DNA of 64,000 nt from Lacibacter sp. H375 (GCF_037892425.1 NZ_JBBKTT010000001.1:4745143-4809142); one strand, 5' to 3'; counted from the first letter of the stretch, positions 16,332 to 25,240 are shown. Notes: generated from the sequence alone by a model not told the origin. Numbers and translations: made by a program.

Positions 16332-17789
16332 ATGAAAAAAATAACTTTGCTGTGTTCGCTACTCGTTCTTGCAAACATAGTATTTACGCAAACCATTGAT
16401 AAAAAATGGAACATCGGCATACATGGCGGTGCAAGTCAATATAGAGGTGATCTTGGAAGTGACTTTTATAAAACTGACATGGCCTTCTATGGCTTCGGAG
16501 GGTTATCATTATCTCGCTACCTTGGTTCACATCTCGACATCAATCTTACAGCTACCAAAGGAAAGATTGGTTTCAATCGCCCATCAGGTCGATTTCTAAG
16601 TGATGTTAGTACTGCAACAGTCAACTTACGGTTTCATTTACTTAATGCAAACGTTCCTGTTCGTCCATACGTATTTGGAGGATTCGGTGCAATTGTGTTT
16701 GATAGAGGTCTGGAGATCACACAGCAGAATCTGGATTTTGCAACACCTTCAACTGGTGCAGGTATCAACTTTCGTTTAGGGCCAACTGTAAATTTAAACA
16801 TACAGGAAACGTTTTTATTTTCTAACAGAGATAGAAGAGATGGTGTTAATGCCGGGGATAACAACGACAAATATTTGTTTCACTCTGCTGGCTTAACGTT
16901 CAACTTCGGCAAGAAAAAAGATGCTGATAATGATGGCATAGCCGACAGGTTAGATAAATGTGCCAACACACCTGCTATGGTTGCTGTTGATAAAGATGGC
17001 TGCCCGGTTGATACTGATGCCGATGGCGTAGCCAACTATCTTGATAACTGTCCTGACATTGCAGGTACTGTTGCATTAAACGGTTGTCCTGATAAAGATG
17101 CAGATGGTATTACTGATGCAGATGATCGTTGTCCGGAAGTAGCAGGAACTGCAGCTTTAAAAGGCTGTCCTGATACCGATGGAGATGGTATTGTTGACAT
17201 AGACGATAAATGTCCTGATACAAAAACAGGTTATAAAGTAAACGAAACAGGTTGCGCAATTGATAACGATAAAGACGGAATTGTAAATGAAGAAGATCGT
17301 TGCCCTGATGCTGCAGGACCAGCAAGTTTAAAAGGTTGTCCTGACACAGATGGAGATGGTGTAGCTGATATTGACGATCGTTGTCCGGCAGCAAAAGGTA
17401 CAATTGCCAATAAAGGTTGTCCTGAAATTGCCCCTGAAGTAATTCAGAAAATTACAAGCATTGCCAGCAAGATATTTTTTGAAACAAACAGCGACGTGTT
17501 AAAAGTTGCTTCCACTACAGAGCTTGATGAACTGGCAACTATTCTTCGCACTTACGAAAACTCTATTCTTACTATTGAAGGTCATACTGATAGTAAAGGA
17601 ACTGATGAATATAATATGACGCTTTCGCAAAAAAGAGCAAATGCAGTAAGAGCGTATCTCATTGAAAAGGGTATTGCAGAAAGTCGTTTAAAAGCTATAG
17701 GCTTTGGAGAAACAACGCCAATTGCAGATAATAACACTGCTGCTGGCCGTGCAAAAAACCGAAGAGTTGAATTGAAGACATCTTATTAA
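16332..17789 (+). CDS. OmpA-family outer membrane protein with thrombospondin type 3 repeats
   Basis: The 485-residue protein has a signal peptide (residues 1-20), a beta-barrel of roughly 170 residues (IGIHGGASQYRGDLGSDF onward), about seven calcium-binding TSP3-like repeats (residues ~197-360), and a C-terminal OmpA peptidoglycan-binding domain (~370-485). The last domain shows FFETNSDVLK and IEGHTDSKGTDEYN, then SQKRANAVRAYL and GRAKNRRVEL. It anchors the outer membrane to peptidoglycan; the repeats act as a calcium-stiffened spacer. It is a single-gene unit between motif copy 3 and a strong terminator. Confidence 0.92.
   Translation: MKKITLLCSLLVLANIVFTQTIDKKWNIGIHGGASQYRGDLGSDFYKTDMAFYGFGGLSLSRYLGSHLDINLTATKGKIGFNRPSGRFLSDVSTATVNLRFHLLNANVPVRPYVFGGFGAIVFDRGLEITQQNLDFATPSTGAGINFRLGPTVNLNIQETFLFSNRDRRDGVNAGDNNDKYLFHSAGLTFNFGKKKDADNDGIADRLDKCANTPAMVAVDKDGCPVDTDADGVANYLDNCPDIAGTVALNGCPDKDADGITDADDRCPEVAGTAALKGCPDTDGDGIVDIDDKCPDTKTGYKVNETGCAIDNDKDGIVNEEDRCPDAAGPASLKGCPDTDGDGVADIDDRCPAAKGTIANKGCPEIAPEVIQKITSIASKIFFETNSDVLKVASTTELDELATILRTYENSILTIEGHTDSKGTDEYNMTLSQKRANAVRAYLIEKGIAESRLKAIGFGETTPIADNNTAAGRAKNRRVELKTSY
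16920..17420 (+). repeat. Thrombospondin type 3 repeats inside the OmpA gene
   Basis: About seven imperfect repeats encode the pattern D.DGI.D..D.CP followed by AG...LKGCPD. The DNA repeats are visible too (recurring GGTTGTCCTGA and GATGATCGTTGTCC blocks). Each Asp-rich loop should bind calcium. Confidence 0.85.
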
Positions 17790-17826
17790 TATTTTATGGC
17801 GTAGCTTTTGGTTTATAGGTTTAATT

Positions 17827-17859
17827 TATGGGGCTGTTTTCACAGCCCCATAATTTTTT
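17827..17859 (+). terminator. Terminator after the OmpA gene
   Basis: A perfect ten-pair stem (TATGGGGCTG with CAGCCCCATA, six-base loop) is followed by ATTTTTT. Confidence 0.88.
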
Positions 17860-17863
17860 GCAG

Positions 17864-17928
17864 GTGTGAATCATATAACTATATACTGCAAGCTTATAAC
17901 TAACACTGTTACTTGTTAATCAACTTTA
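17864..17928 (+). promoter_or_regulatory. Bipartite motif copy 4 with -7 box, upstream of the GT4 fusion gene
   Basis: GTGTGAAT (17864-17871), two bases, TATAA, 16 bases, TATAA ending at 17899. After 21 bases comes CAACTTTA at 17921-17928. The gene starts at 18094. The motif begins only five bases after the OmpA terminator. The rest of the 304-base gap (17790-18093) shows nothing else I can name. Confidence 0.72.
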
Positions 17929-18093
17929 CAAGAGGAGGAAATTGCTTATCCCAATCAAGATACAATCGCATACAACTATGCTTATAGTCAGCACGGATTC
18001 CACCAGGATACTCTCCAAGCATTTATTATTAACTGCATTTAAAGAAGCTTTCGATACTGTGCATTATTTAACCCAAAGAAAGTTAAAACAACA

Positions 18094-20445
18094 ATGAACA
18101 ATCTCATACATACTCCCTCTCCCACCTCGGTTGATCAATTAACATCATTGGGAAATGATTTGCAAATAATGAGTGGAACTAAGCAATTACCCGAAATTCT
18201 GTTTATCACTTCCTATCCGCCCCGTGAGTGCGGCATTGCTACCTATTCACAAGATCTTGTAAAAGCACTGGAGAATAAATTTGAAGACTCGTTTAAATTC
18301 AGCATTTGTGCGCTTGAATCAAATACTGAAACACCTGTTTACACAGAACCTATAAAATATGTGTTGAATACCGAGGACGCTGAAGCCTTTTTAAGATTAG
18401 GTGAAAGTATTGAAGCTGACAAGGCAGTAAAAATGATATTGATCCAGCATGAGTTTGGCTTTTTTCAACAACACGAAGCGGCATTCCTCCGCTTTCTGCA
18501 GTCGCTGAGTAAACCATTTGCAATCGTGTTTCATACAGTACTACCGCTGCCGGGCAAAGAACTATTGCAGCAAGTGCAACAAATCGCTGCGCTAGCAGCC
18601 TCGGTAATTGTTATGACCAAGTCATCAAAAAAGATTCTGTTAGGTGATTATCATCTTCCGCTGAAAAAAATAACGGTGATACCACATGGCACACACCTTG
18701 TATTACATGAACATAAAGCAACACTTAAACAGAAATATAATTTAACAGGCCGTACCATTCTTTCAACCTTTGGCTTACTCAGCTCAGGCAAAAATATTGA
18801 AACTACTTTACGTGCATTACCATCCATTGTGCAACAACACCCTGCCGTATTATTTTTAATCATTGGAAAAACACATCCATCCATTGCAAAAAAAGAGGGT
18901 GAATCTTACAGAGAAATGCTGCAATCAATGGTGCAGGAATTGAAACTTAATGATCATGTAAAGTTTATTAATTCATTCCTTCCTTTACCCCTTTTACTTG
19001 AATACCTTCAACTAACCGACATTTATCTTTTTACATCAAAGGATCGTAACCAGGCAGTGAGCGGAACGTTTTCTTATGCCATTAGTTGTGGTTGCCCTGT
19101 TATCTCCACTCCTATCCCACATGCAAGAGAAGTGCTGAAACACGATGCGGGCATCATTATAGATTTTGAACAGCCTGATCAGCTAGCTAAAGAAGTAAAT
19201 AGTTTATTAAATAATGAAACATTGAGAAATGCCATCGGATCAAACGGACTACACCGTATGGCGTTTACTGCATGGGAAAATGCAGCCATTGCTCATGCAA
19301 CGTTGTTTAAAAAACTTGTTGATGATCATGTGCCGCTGCGTTACGTTGTGCCACCTGTTCATCTTGGTCATTTAAAAAAGATGACAACTGAATTTGGGAT
19401 CATCCAGTTTTCAAAGATCAACCACCCGGATCTTGAATCAGGCTATACAGTAGATGATAATGCCCGGGCGTTAATTTCCATGTGCCAGCATTTTGATTTA
19501 ACCAGAGACAAAGCCGATATCAATTACATCAATATCTATTTACGCTTTATTGGTTATTGTCAGCAGGCTGATGGAAGTTTCCTTAACTATGTAAATACAG
19601 AAAAAAAATTCACTGCTCAGAATTACGAAACTAATCTTGATGATGCCAACGGAAGATCTATTTGGGCGTTGGGCTATTTAATATCATTACGTCCGTTGTT
19701 ACCGGTACAACTTACCAGTATGGCAAATCATATTTTTCAAAAAGCAATGCCGTACCTGCGCACTTTACATTCGAGCCGTGCTATGGGCTTTATCGTTAAA
19801 GGATTGTATTACCGTCAACTTAAAATAAAGCTCACGGAAAACATTCTGTTGATTACCGAAATGGGCAACAGGTTGCTGCAAATGTACCGGCATGAACAGG
19901 AAGAAGAATGGTGCTGGTATGAAAGCTACCTAACCTATGCCAATAGTGTGTTACCTGAAGCAATGCTTTGTGCATGGATTGCAACCGGCGATGACATATA
20001 TAAAGAAACAGCAGTTACATCATTTGACTTTCTGCTAAGTAAATTATTTGGCAAAGAAAAGATCAGAGTAATTTCTAATCAAACATGGATGCATAAAGGA
20101 AAAGAAATACTACTTCAAAAGAATGGCGGCGAACAACCTATTGATGTGGCTTATACCATTCTTGCACTAACTAAATTCTACGAAGTATTCAAGAAACAGG
20201 CTTACCGGGATAAAATTGATATTGCCTTTAACTGGTTTCTTGGAGCAAATCATTTACAACAGGTTATTTATAATCCTTGTACTGGTGGTTGCTACGATGG
20301 TGTTGAAGAGCATTCTGTGAATCTGAACCAGGGAGCAGAGTCAACTGTGAGTTACCTGATGGCCCGCTTAACAATCGAAAAATTGCACCGAAACAAGTTG
20401 CGGACGCAATTGCAGAAAAAACATCTTACACATTACAATCTGTGA
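18094..20445 (+). CDS. GT4 glycosyltransferase fused to a C-terminal helical (alpha/alpha-barrel-like) domain
   Basis: The 783-residue cytosolic protein has two parts. Residues ~30-415 are a GT-B glycosyltransferase of the GT4 type: SYPPRECGIATYSQDL at the N-terminal acceptor side, ILSTFGLLSSGKNIE opening the nucleotide-sugar half, and the SGTFSYAISCGCPVISTPIPHAREVL donor site. Residues ~420-770 form an all-helical domain with ESGYTVDDNARALISM, DANGRSIWALGYL and ANSVLPEAMLCAWIATG. These repeated helix-hairpin motifs are like six-hairpin toroids of glycoside hydrolases. The combination suggests synthesis or trimming of an oligosaccharide such as a storage or compatible-solute glycan; the sugar is unknown. 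Motif copy 12 overlaps its stop codon. Confidence 0.82.
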   Translation: MNNLIHTPSPTSVDQLTSLGNDLQIMSGTKQLPEILFITSYPPRECGIATYSQDLVKALENKFEDSFKFSICALESNTETPVYTEPIKYVLNTEDAEAFLRLGESIEADKAVKMILIQHEFGFFQQHEAAFLRFLQSLSKPFAIVFHTVLPLPGKELLQQVQQIAALAASVIVMTKSSKKILLGDYHLPLKKITVIPHGTHLVLHEHKATLKQKYNLTGRTILSTFGLLSSGKNIETTLRALPSIVQQHPAVLFLIIGKTHPSIAKKEGESYREMLQSMVQELKLNDHVKFINSFLPLPLLLEYLQLTDIYLFTSKDRNQAVSGTFSYAISCGCPVISTPIPHAREVLKHDAGIIIDFEQPDQLAKEVNSLLNNETLRNAIGSNGLHRMAFTAWENAAIAHATLFKKLVDDHVPLRYVVPPVHLGHLKKMTTEFGIIQFSKINHPDLESGYTVDDNARALISMCQHFDLTRDKADINYINIYLRFIGYCQQADGSFLNYVNTEKKFTAQNYETNLDDANGRSIWALGYLISLRPLLPVQLTSMANHIFQKAMPYLRTLHSSRAMGFIVKGLYYRQLKIKLTENILLITEMGNRLLQMYRHEQEEEWCWYESYLTYANSVLPEAMLCAWIATGDDIYKETAVTSFDFLLSKLFGKEKIRVISNQTWMHKGKEILLQKNGGEQPIDVAYTILALTKFYEVFKKQAYRDKIDIAFNWFLGANHLQQVIYNPCTGGCYDGVEEHSVNLNQGAESTVSYLMARLTIEKLHRNKLRTQLQKKHLTHYNL

Positions 20446-20505
20446 ATGATACAACAAAATGGACCAATGATGTAAGACATCTTCCTCTAAAGGAGACGAC
20501 CTTTA
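20440..20505 (+). promoter_or_regulatory. Bipartite motif copy 12 with -7 box, upstream of the YtxH operon
   Basis: CTGTGAAT (20440-20447, covering the TGA stop of the glycosyltransferase gene), two bases, TACAA, 16 bases, TGTAA ending at 20475. After 22 bases comes GACCTTTA at 20498-20505. The ATG is at 20531. Confidence 0.68.
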
Positions 20506-20530
20506 ATCATATTAATAAAACAACAAGTAT

Positions 20531-20812
20531 ATGAGTACAGGAAAAATTGTATCAGCCGTTTTGGCTGGTGTAGCAGTAGGTGCAGTGTTAGGAATTTTAT
20601 TCGCACCAGATAAAGGATCTGCCACCAGAAATGCCATTGCCAAAGGAAGTAAAGATTTAGTAGATGGTTTGGGAGACAAGGCCAACGAATTTATGGGCAG
20701 TATTACGGAAAAATTTGAATCGGCTAAAGACGAAGCTCAACGCTTGGCTGAAAAAGGAAAACATAAAGCAGAACAACTGCATGCTACTATTCAGCCCAGA
20801 CAAAACTCATAA
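20531..20812 (+). CDS. YtxH-domain protein
   Basis: The 93-residue protein has the YtxH pattern: a glycine-rich membrane helix (AVLAGVAVGAVLGILFAP) followed by DKGSATRNAI and a long charged helix (KFESAKDEAQRLAEKGKHKAEQ). YtxH proteins are small stress-associated membrane proteins of Gram-positive bacteria and Bacteroidota; their biochemical role is not known. It is the first gene of a tight four-gene unit (20531-22733) driven by motif copy 12. Confidence 0.85.
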   Translation: MSTGKIVSAVLAGVAVGAVLGILFAPDKGSATRNAIAKGSKDLVDGLGDKANEFMGSITEKFESAKDEAQRLAEKGKHKAEQLHATIQPRQNS

Positions 20813-20870
20813 ATACAAACGCATAAACAGGGAAGCGCTAATGATTGTGATGAACGGCATTACCTGAAAC

Positions 20871-21239
20871 ATGAAATTACATACAATGGAACAAACAGAT
20901 GGCATCGTAAAAGTTTTGCTTACGCAAGTGGAGGAATATGGTAAAACAAGTTTTGAACTCACCAAACTCAAAGCTGTACAGAAGCTTATTCCTGTAGCAA
21001 CTGCTTTTACCGGCAACCTGTTTGTGTTGTTAGCGCTTTACCTGTTTATATTTATGCTTAACATTGGTATTGCCATGTGGCTGGGTGAGCTACTCGGCAA
21101 ACCATACCTGGGCTTTATATATGTATCTGCCTTTTATTTACTGACAGGAATTATTCTTCATTTTACAGCCACCAAATTTTTACGTAACCCGGTGGGTCGT
21201 TTTATTATTAAGCAAACACTCAACCCGGATAAATCGTGA
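20871..21239 (+). CDS. Phage-holin-like small membrane protein
   Basis: The 122-residue protein has a charged N-terminal helix (KVLLTQVEEYGKTSFELTKLKAVQ) followed by two long hydrophobic segments (LFVLLALYLFIFMLNIGIAM and GFIYVSAFYLLTGIILHFT). This is the shape of the 'holin family' (DUF1469/superfamily III holin-like) proteins that are often encoded beside YtxH genes. There is no phage context, so lysis is not implied. The start may be 20871 (MKLH) or 20886 (MEQT). The end overlaps the next gene by four bases. Confidence 0.68.
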   Translation: MKLHTMEQTDGIVKVLLTQVEEYGKTSFELTKLKAVQKLIPVATAFTGNLFVLLALYLFIFMLNIGIAMWLGELLGKPYLGFIYVSAFYLLTGIILHFTATKFLRNPVGRFIIKQTLNPDKS

Positions 21240-21670
21240 GCATTATTATAACAGAAGCAGATCTTATAGATGCTATAGAGAAGGCGGAACAAAAGCGAAA
21301 AAAAGACGCTGCGATTGTGGTGGAAGAATTTAACGAGGCACTACTTAGTCTGAAACCGGTAAATGTGTTGAAGAATATCTTTACCGAGATTACTTCATCA
21401 GGCGAGTTGAAAGATAATCTTGTGAATACCTCAGCAGGCATGGCAGCAGGCTATGCTGCTAAAATGCTTGTTGCAGGAAAATCGCCGGGCTTAGTACGGA
21501 AAATTGCAGGTAATGCCGTATTGTTTGGCATCAGCAATGTAGTATCAAGAAACCCCGAAACAATCAAACTCATCGGCAACACCATACTGTTGTTTGGCAA
21601 GCAGCTATTGAAGAAAAAACAACAGCCGGACCTTGTTGACCGGCAACCGGATCATGAATCAGTTTCTTAA
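21236..21670 (+). CDS. Hypothetical protein of the YtxH/holin operon
   Basis: The 144-residue protein starts at a GTG that overlaps the previous stop codon (GTGA). An N-terminal charged helix (DLIDAIEKAEQKRKKDAAIVVEEF) leads to a region with glycine-rich, weakly hydrophobic helices (AGMAAGYAAKMLVAG, GNAVLFGISNVV) and a basic end. It may associate peripherally with the membrane. I do not recognise a named family. The next gene overlaps its 3' end by 17 bases, so all members of this operon look translationally coupled. Confidence 0.65.
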   Translation: MSIIITEADLIDAIEKAEQKRKKDAAIVVEEFNEALLSLKPVNVLKNIFTEITSSGELKDNLVNTSAGMAAGYAAKMLVAGKSPGLVRKIAGNAVLFGISNVVSRNPETIKLIGNTILLFGKQLLKKKQQPDLVDRQPDHESVS

Positions 21671-22733
21671 ACTGCCGTTTTATGTAAAAGCTTTTTTTGT
21701 ACTGGCGGGAGTATACATACTTGTAAGTATACTTTCCATTGCAGCCAACCTCATTGTTCCCATTTTATTTGCCGGCATCATTGCAGTTCTCCTTAGTCCG
21801 GCAGTTCAATTCCTGGTTAAGCGACGCATTAACCGTGCAGTTGCAATTACCATCATACTGTTTATTGTTTTACTTCTGTTTGCTTCACTCATGTTATTGC
21901 TGTCTACACAGGCAACACATTTAAAAGATGCCTTTCCCCAACTGCTCAATAAGTTCAACGAATTTTCAACCAGCGCCATTACCTGGGTTTCAACCGCATT
22001 CAATATTAAAGTAGAAAAAATTACCAACTGGATTGCCCAATCAAAGGACGAACTACTTAACGGCAGCAATGCATTGATTGGTTTTACGCTGACCAATATG
22101 GGTAATGGGTTAACAATGATCTTCTTAATACCGGTGTATATTTTTATGATCCTGTTTTACCAGCCTCATTTATTACAGTTTATACGTAAGGCTACCGGTA
22201 ACGCCAATCATGAACAAACAACCGAGCTTTTAAGCGAAACAAAAACCATTATTCAGCATTACCTCGTTGGCCTTTTCTTTGAATTTCTTATTGTTGCCGC
22301 TTTAAACATTATCGGCTTGTTTGCTTTGGGTATTAATTATGCATTACTTCTGGGAATTACAGGAGCTTTACTCAACATCATCCCGTATATCGGGGGCTTA
22401 ATTGCATTGATCTTGTTCATGATCATTGCATTGGTGACAAAAGAGCCGATGTACGTAATTTATGTGGCTGTTCTGTATAGCTTCATTCAGTTTGTTGATA
22501 ACAACTTCATCGTTCCAAGAATAATCGGCGCCAAAGTAAAATTGAATGCATTGGTGTCGTTAATGGGTGTTATTGCAGGCGCTGCATTATGGGGTATCTC
22601 GGGTATGTTCCTTTCCATTCCCTTAATTGCGATACTGAAACTTGTATTTGACCGTATCGAATCATTAAAGCCTTACGGGTTTCTATTGGGCGAAAGTAAC
22701 AGCGCAAAAATAATTCAACTCAAAAAAAAGTGA
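21654..22733 (+). CDS. AI-2E family (PerM-like) transporter
   Basis: The 359-residue protein has about eight membrane helices and the AI-2E/PerM pattern: LAANLIVPILFAGIIAVLLSP-like N-terminus, a central amphipathic cytosolic domain, then ALLLGITGALLNIIPYIGG and QFVDNNFIVPRIIG near the C-terminus. Family members have been linked to autoinducer-2 export, sodium/proton exchange and salt tolerance; the last fits a stress operon, but the substrate is not known here. I chose the ATG at 21654 over an in-frame TTG at 21633. It ends the YtxH operon. Confidence 0.87.
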   Translation: MNQFLKLPFYVKAFFVLAGVYILVSILSIAANLIVPILFAGIIAVLLSPAVQFLVKRRINRAVAITIILFIVLLLFASLMLLLSTQATHLKDAFPQLLNKFNEFSTSAITWVSTAFNIKVEKITNWIAQSKDELLNGSNALIGFTLTNMGNGLTMIFLIPVYIFMILFYQPHLLQFIRKATGNANHEQTTELLSETKTIIQHYLVGLFFEFLIVAALNIIGLFALGINYALLLGITGALLNIIPYIGGLIALILFMIIALVTKEPMYVIYVAVLYSFIQFVDNNFIVPRIIGAKVKLNALVSLMGVIAGAALWGISGMFLSIPLIAILKLVFDRIESLKPYGFLLGESNSAKIIQLKKK

Positions 22734-22757
22734 CCTTATTTAGTACTCAACAGGAAC

Positions 22758-22823
22758 CTGTGAATATTATAAATATTATTCATAAAGCTGTAACAAATAA
22801 GGTGCTTCAAATTGTAACCTTTG
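22758..22823 (+). promoter_or_regulatory. Bipartite motif copy 5 with -7 box, upstream of a T9SS protein gene
   Basis: CTGTGAAT (22758-22765), two bases, TATAA, 16 bases, TGTAA ending at 22793. After 22 bases comes AACCTTTG at 22816-22823. The gene starts at 22933. Confidence 0.72.
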
Positions 22824-22932
22824 TATTGTAAATTCAATACTCCAAACTATACTTCAATTGTTCGATTGTGTTAGATGAAGACCTCCATTTCCTTTGAGAA
22901 ATAATCTATTCTTCATCTTAATCATTTAACAC

Positions 22933-24390
22933 ATGAAAACTTTTTTACTCTCTTTTGCCTTGGCATTTACGTTTGTCATTGGCAGTAAAAGCACCTCCGC
23001 ACAATGTACAGTTTCAGACATCTTTGTGCAAAACATTTCAGTTGTTGGCGGAACAGCCACCAGTTGCACTGTTAAGTTTGATGTTACGTTTAACATCGCA
23101 GACAATAACGGCAACAAATTTATTTTCATTCATGCGTGGCTACAAGAGGACTATCCCAATTATTTCAAATGTGAGAACGGGCAAAGTACGCTCGGCGGAT
23201 CCGTTGCAGCACCAAAATTTTCCGACCTTGCGAAAGCATTTATTAACATTGGCCTCGATAATACAGGAGAATCACCTGTTGTGCTAACATCGTATCCACC
23301 AGATGGTTCAGTAAGCCTTACAACAATAGACAGGGCCAGTAAAGTTGTATTAGCTGACGGATCAGCAAACATAACATTGTACGGTGTTGTTGCCACTTCA
23401 CCTGTAGCTTGCACCACACCTGTAGTAATTGTTGCAGATCTCTGGTCGAGCCAGGCAGCTTCTGCACAAAGAGCACATTGTGTTAACTGCGGCATTCGTT
23501 CTTCTGCGGGATTTTTATCAGCTTTTGGTTTTGTAAATTGCTTTGCTAATTCTTACACTGGTTCTCTTACAAATAATACTTCAACTGCCATTAGCGGATA
23601 TTACCGGGTTTATGCAGACGTTAATGGTGATGGTTACTTTACCGTTGGTACAGATACCTTGATACAAAGCAGCACAAACTTTACCCTTGCAGGTTCAGGA
23701 AGCATTGCTTTAACCGGTGCCGTGCCGGTAGAAAATAGTTCGCAAAGTTTATTTGTGCTTGTAACACAAACAACGGGAGCTGCTACCAATGCTTCAAGAT
23801 TGTTTTTATTCCCCGCAACAGTTTGTGGACCTCTGCCGGTAACTTTTCTTTCGTTTGATGTTAACCGCATCAACAGAACGGATGTATTGGTTAAATGGGA
23901 AACTGCAACAGAAGAAAATAACAGAGGTTTCGTGTTGCAACGCAAAACAGGCAACGGTGCATGGCAACAAGTTGCATTTATTCCTTCGAAAGCTATTGGA
24001 GGCAACAGCAGTTCAACAACGAGCTATTCATTTACAGATATGAATAACAGCAAAGGGCTTACGCAGTACCGTATTCAACAAATAGATTTTGATGGAAAAA
24101 CCAATATAAGCGGCACAAGGGTTGTTCGTGGTGAAGGGCAGGACGACAAAATGATCATTTACCCTAACCCTAGTACAAATGGCCGTGTGATGATTGTATT
24201 CAGTGAAAACAAATTGGTGCGTGATATCATACTGGTTGATATGTACGGGAAGCTTGTAAAACAATGGAGAGGAGTTGAAGACAATAGCCTTGAAATTGAC
24301 AAGCTCACAAGTGGTATGTATTTGCTTAAAGTTATCAGCAGGGAAAGTGGAGAACAAACAAGCACCAAAATTGTCGTTTCAAATTATTAA
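22933..24390 (+). CDS. Secreted protein with T9SS type A sorting domain
   Basis: The 485-residue protein has a signal peptide, a Cys- and Thr/Ser-rich beta region (residues ~25-310) without a recognised enzyme motif, and a stretch typical of Bacteroidota surface proteins (LPVTFLSFDVNRINRTDVLV, then ATEENNRGFVLQRK). A C-terminal sorting domain ends it (IYPNPSTNGRVMIVF, VDMYGKLVKQW, SGMYLLKV). The last domain directs export by the type IX system and attachment to the cell surface or release. Motif copy 5 precedes it and a strong terminator follows. The role of the N-terminal region is unknown. Confidence 0.88.
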   Translation: MKTFLLSFALAFTFVIGSKSTSAQCTVSDIFVQNISVVGGTATSCTVKFDVTFNIADNNGNKFIFIHAWLQEDYPNYFKCENGQSTLGGSVAAPKFSDLAKAFINIGLDNTGESPVVLTSYPPDGSVSLTTIDRASKVVLADGSANITLYGVVATSPVACTTPVVIVADLWSSQAASAQRAHCVNCGIRSSAGFLSAFGFVNCFANSYTGSLTNNTSTAISGYYRVYADVNGDGYFTVGTDTLIQSSTNFTLAGSGSIALTGAVPVENSSQSLFVLVTQTTGAATNASRLFLFPATVCGPLPVTFLSFDVNRINRTDVLVKWETATEENNRGFVLQRKTGNGAWQQVAFIPSKAIGGNSSSTTSYSFTDMNNSKGLTQYRIQQIDFDGKTNISGTRVVRGEGQDDKMIIYPNPSTNGRVMIVFSENKLVRDIILVDMYGKLVKQWRGVEDNSLEIDKLTSGMYLLKVISRESGEQTSTKIVVSNY

Positions 24391-24422
24391 GAACAGGTAT
24401 TAACAATTACTGTTTCTTAATT

Positions 24423-24454
24423 AAAAAGGGCTCTTTCATCAAGAGCCCTTTTTT
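24423..24454. terminator. Terminator between the T9SS gene and the HMA-AraC gene
   Basis: A 13-pair stem (AAAAAGGGCTCTT with AAGAGCCCTTTTT, five-base loop) with A and T tracts on its sides can serve both converging genes. Confidence 0.88.
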
Positions 24455-24500
24455 ATATGCATTGAAAGCATGTTGAATGTAGAAAACCATAGTTCAACAA

Positions 24501-25061
24501 TTAAATTTCTTCGAGCATGTTTCTGCGTACGCCTTTAAGCTGTTTAAAGTACGAAGGTGTGAAACCGGTAACTTTTCTGAACTGGGATGAAAGATGAGCA
24601 ACACTGCTGTAATGCATGAGGTAAGCAATCTCAGTAAGGTTTAGTTCATTATAAAGAAGTAATTCCTTCACCCGTTCAATTTTGTGTGAGATGATGAATT
24701 TTTCGATTGTTGTGCCCTGAACTTCAGAAAAGAGATTAGCCATGTAAGTGTAGTCGTGGTTTAGCTTTTCACTTAAATAAACCGAGAAGTTAACAACCAC
24801 CGGCTTATCCTCATAGTGAACCATTTCAACAATTAAATTTTTAATGCGTTGAATAAGCACATGTTTTTTATCATCTATCAAATCGAGTCCATAATTCATA
24901 AGTCTTTTCTTCAATTCATCGTGCAACTCACTTGTTAGCGGGGTGTTTATTTCCACTTCACCTAATTCCACCGATGTGTATTCAATTCCAAGTTTGGATA
25001 ACTCCTCCTTCACAATCATTTTGCAACGGATGCAAACCATGTTTTTTATGTACAGCTTCAT
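24501..25061 (-). CDS. HMA-like/AraC-family regulator, paralogue A
   Basis: The 186-residue protein joins an N-terminal segment with the heavy-metal-associated pattern (KNMVCIRCKMIVKEELSKLG, then VELGEVEI) to a C-terminal AraC HTH pair (GTTIEKFIISHKIERVKELL, LTEIAYLMHYSSVAHLSSQF, TGFTPSYFK). The MxCxxC of HMA folds is met by M8-V-C10-I-R-C13, so copper or another soft metal, or thiol redox, could be sensed; this is inference. The paralogue at 28419 has about four in five residues identical, including an unbroken 40-residue block through the linker and first HTH. It lies inside the island of genes carrying the bipartite motif, so both paralogues are candidate regulators of it. Confidence 0.85.
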   Translation of the reverse strand: MKLYIKNMVCIRCKMIVKEELSKLGIEYTSVELGEVEINTPLTSELHDELKKRLMNYGLDLIDDKKHVLIQRIKNLIVEMVHYEDKPVVVNFSVYLSEKLNHDYTYMANLFSEVQGTTIEKFIISHKIERVKELLLYNELNLTEIAYLMHYSSVAHLSSQFRKVTGFTPSYFKQLKGVRRNMLEEI

Positions 25062-25150
25062 ATGTATTTTCTTAGTTAATAATTACTGTTACAAATACAT
25101 ATAGCGGGCCATTTGCGCAGACGCCGATTTAGCCTAAAAAAAAAACGGCC

Positions 25151-25176
25151 CAGTTTTTGACAAAGGGCAGTTTTTG
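25151..25176. promoter_or_regulatory. Short direct repeat upstream of the HMA-AraC paralogue A gene
   Basis: CAGTTTTTG occurs at 25151-25159 and again at 25168-25176, 17 bases apart, about 90-115 bases upstream of the start codon at 25061. It could be an operator; nothing in the sequence proves it. Confidence 0.3.
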
Positions 25177-25204
25177 TGGATTTTGTTGACGGAATGCTAC
25201 ATAA

Positions 25205-25240
25205 GTGTGAATTTTATAAAATTTTCATGCAAAGTCGTAA
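25205..25240 (+). promoter_or_regulatory. Bipartite motif copy 6 (orphan)
   Basis: GTGTGAAT (25205-25212), two bases, TATAA, 16 bases, then CGTAA ending at 25240. Unlike the other copies, no -7 box appears 21-22 bases later and no gene in the same direction follows; an AAATTTTG at 25255-25262 is too close. It may be a decoy site, a regulatory site for the leftward gene at 25061, or a promoter for a small RNA. Confidence 0.5.

Noticed and set aside
20871..21239. Prophage remnant, because of the holin-like protein
   Set aside because: No other phage gene is near, and the gene sits in a typical YtxH stress operon.
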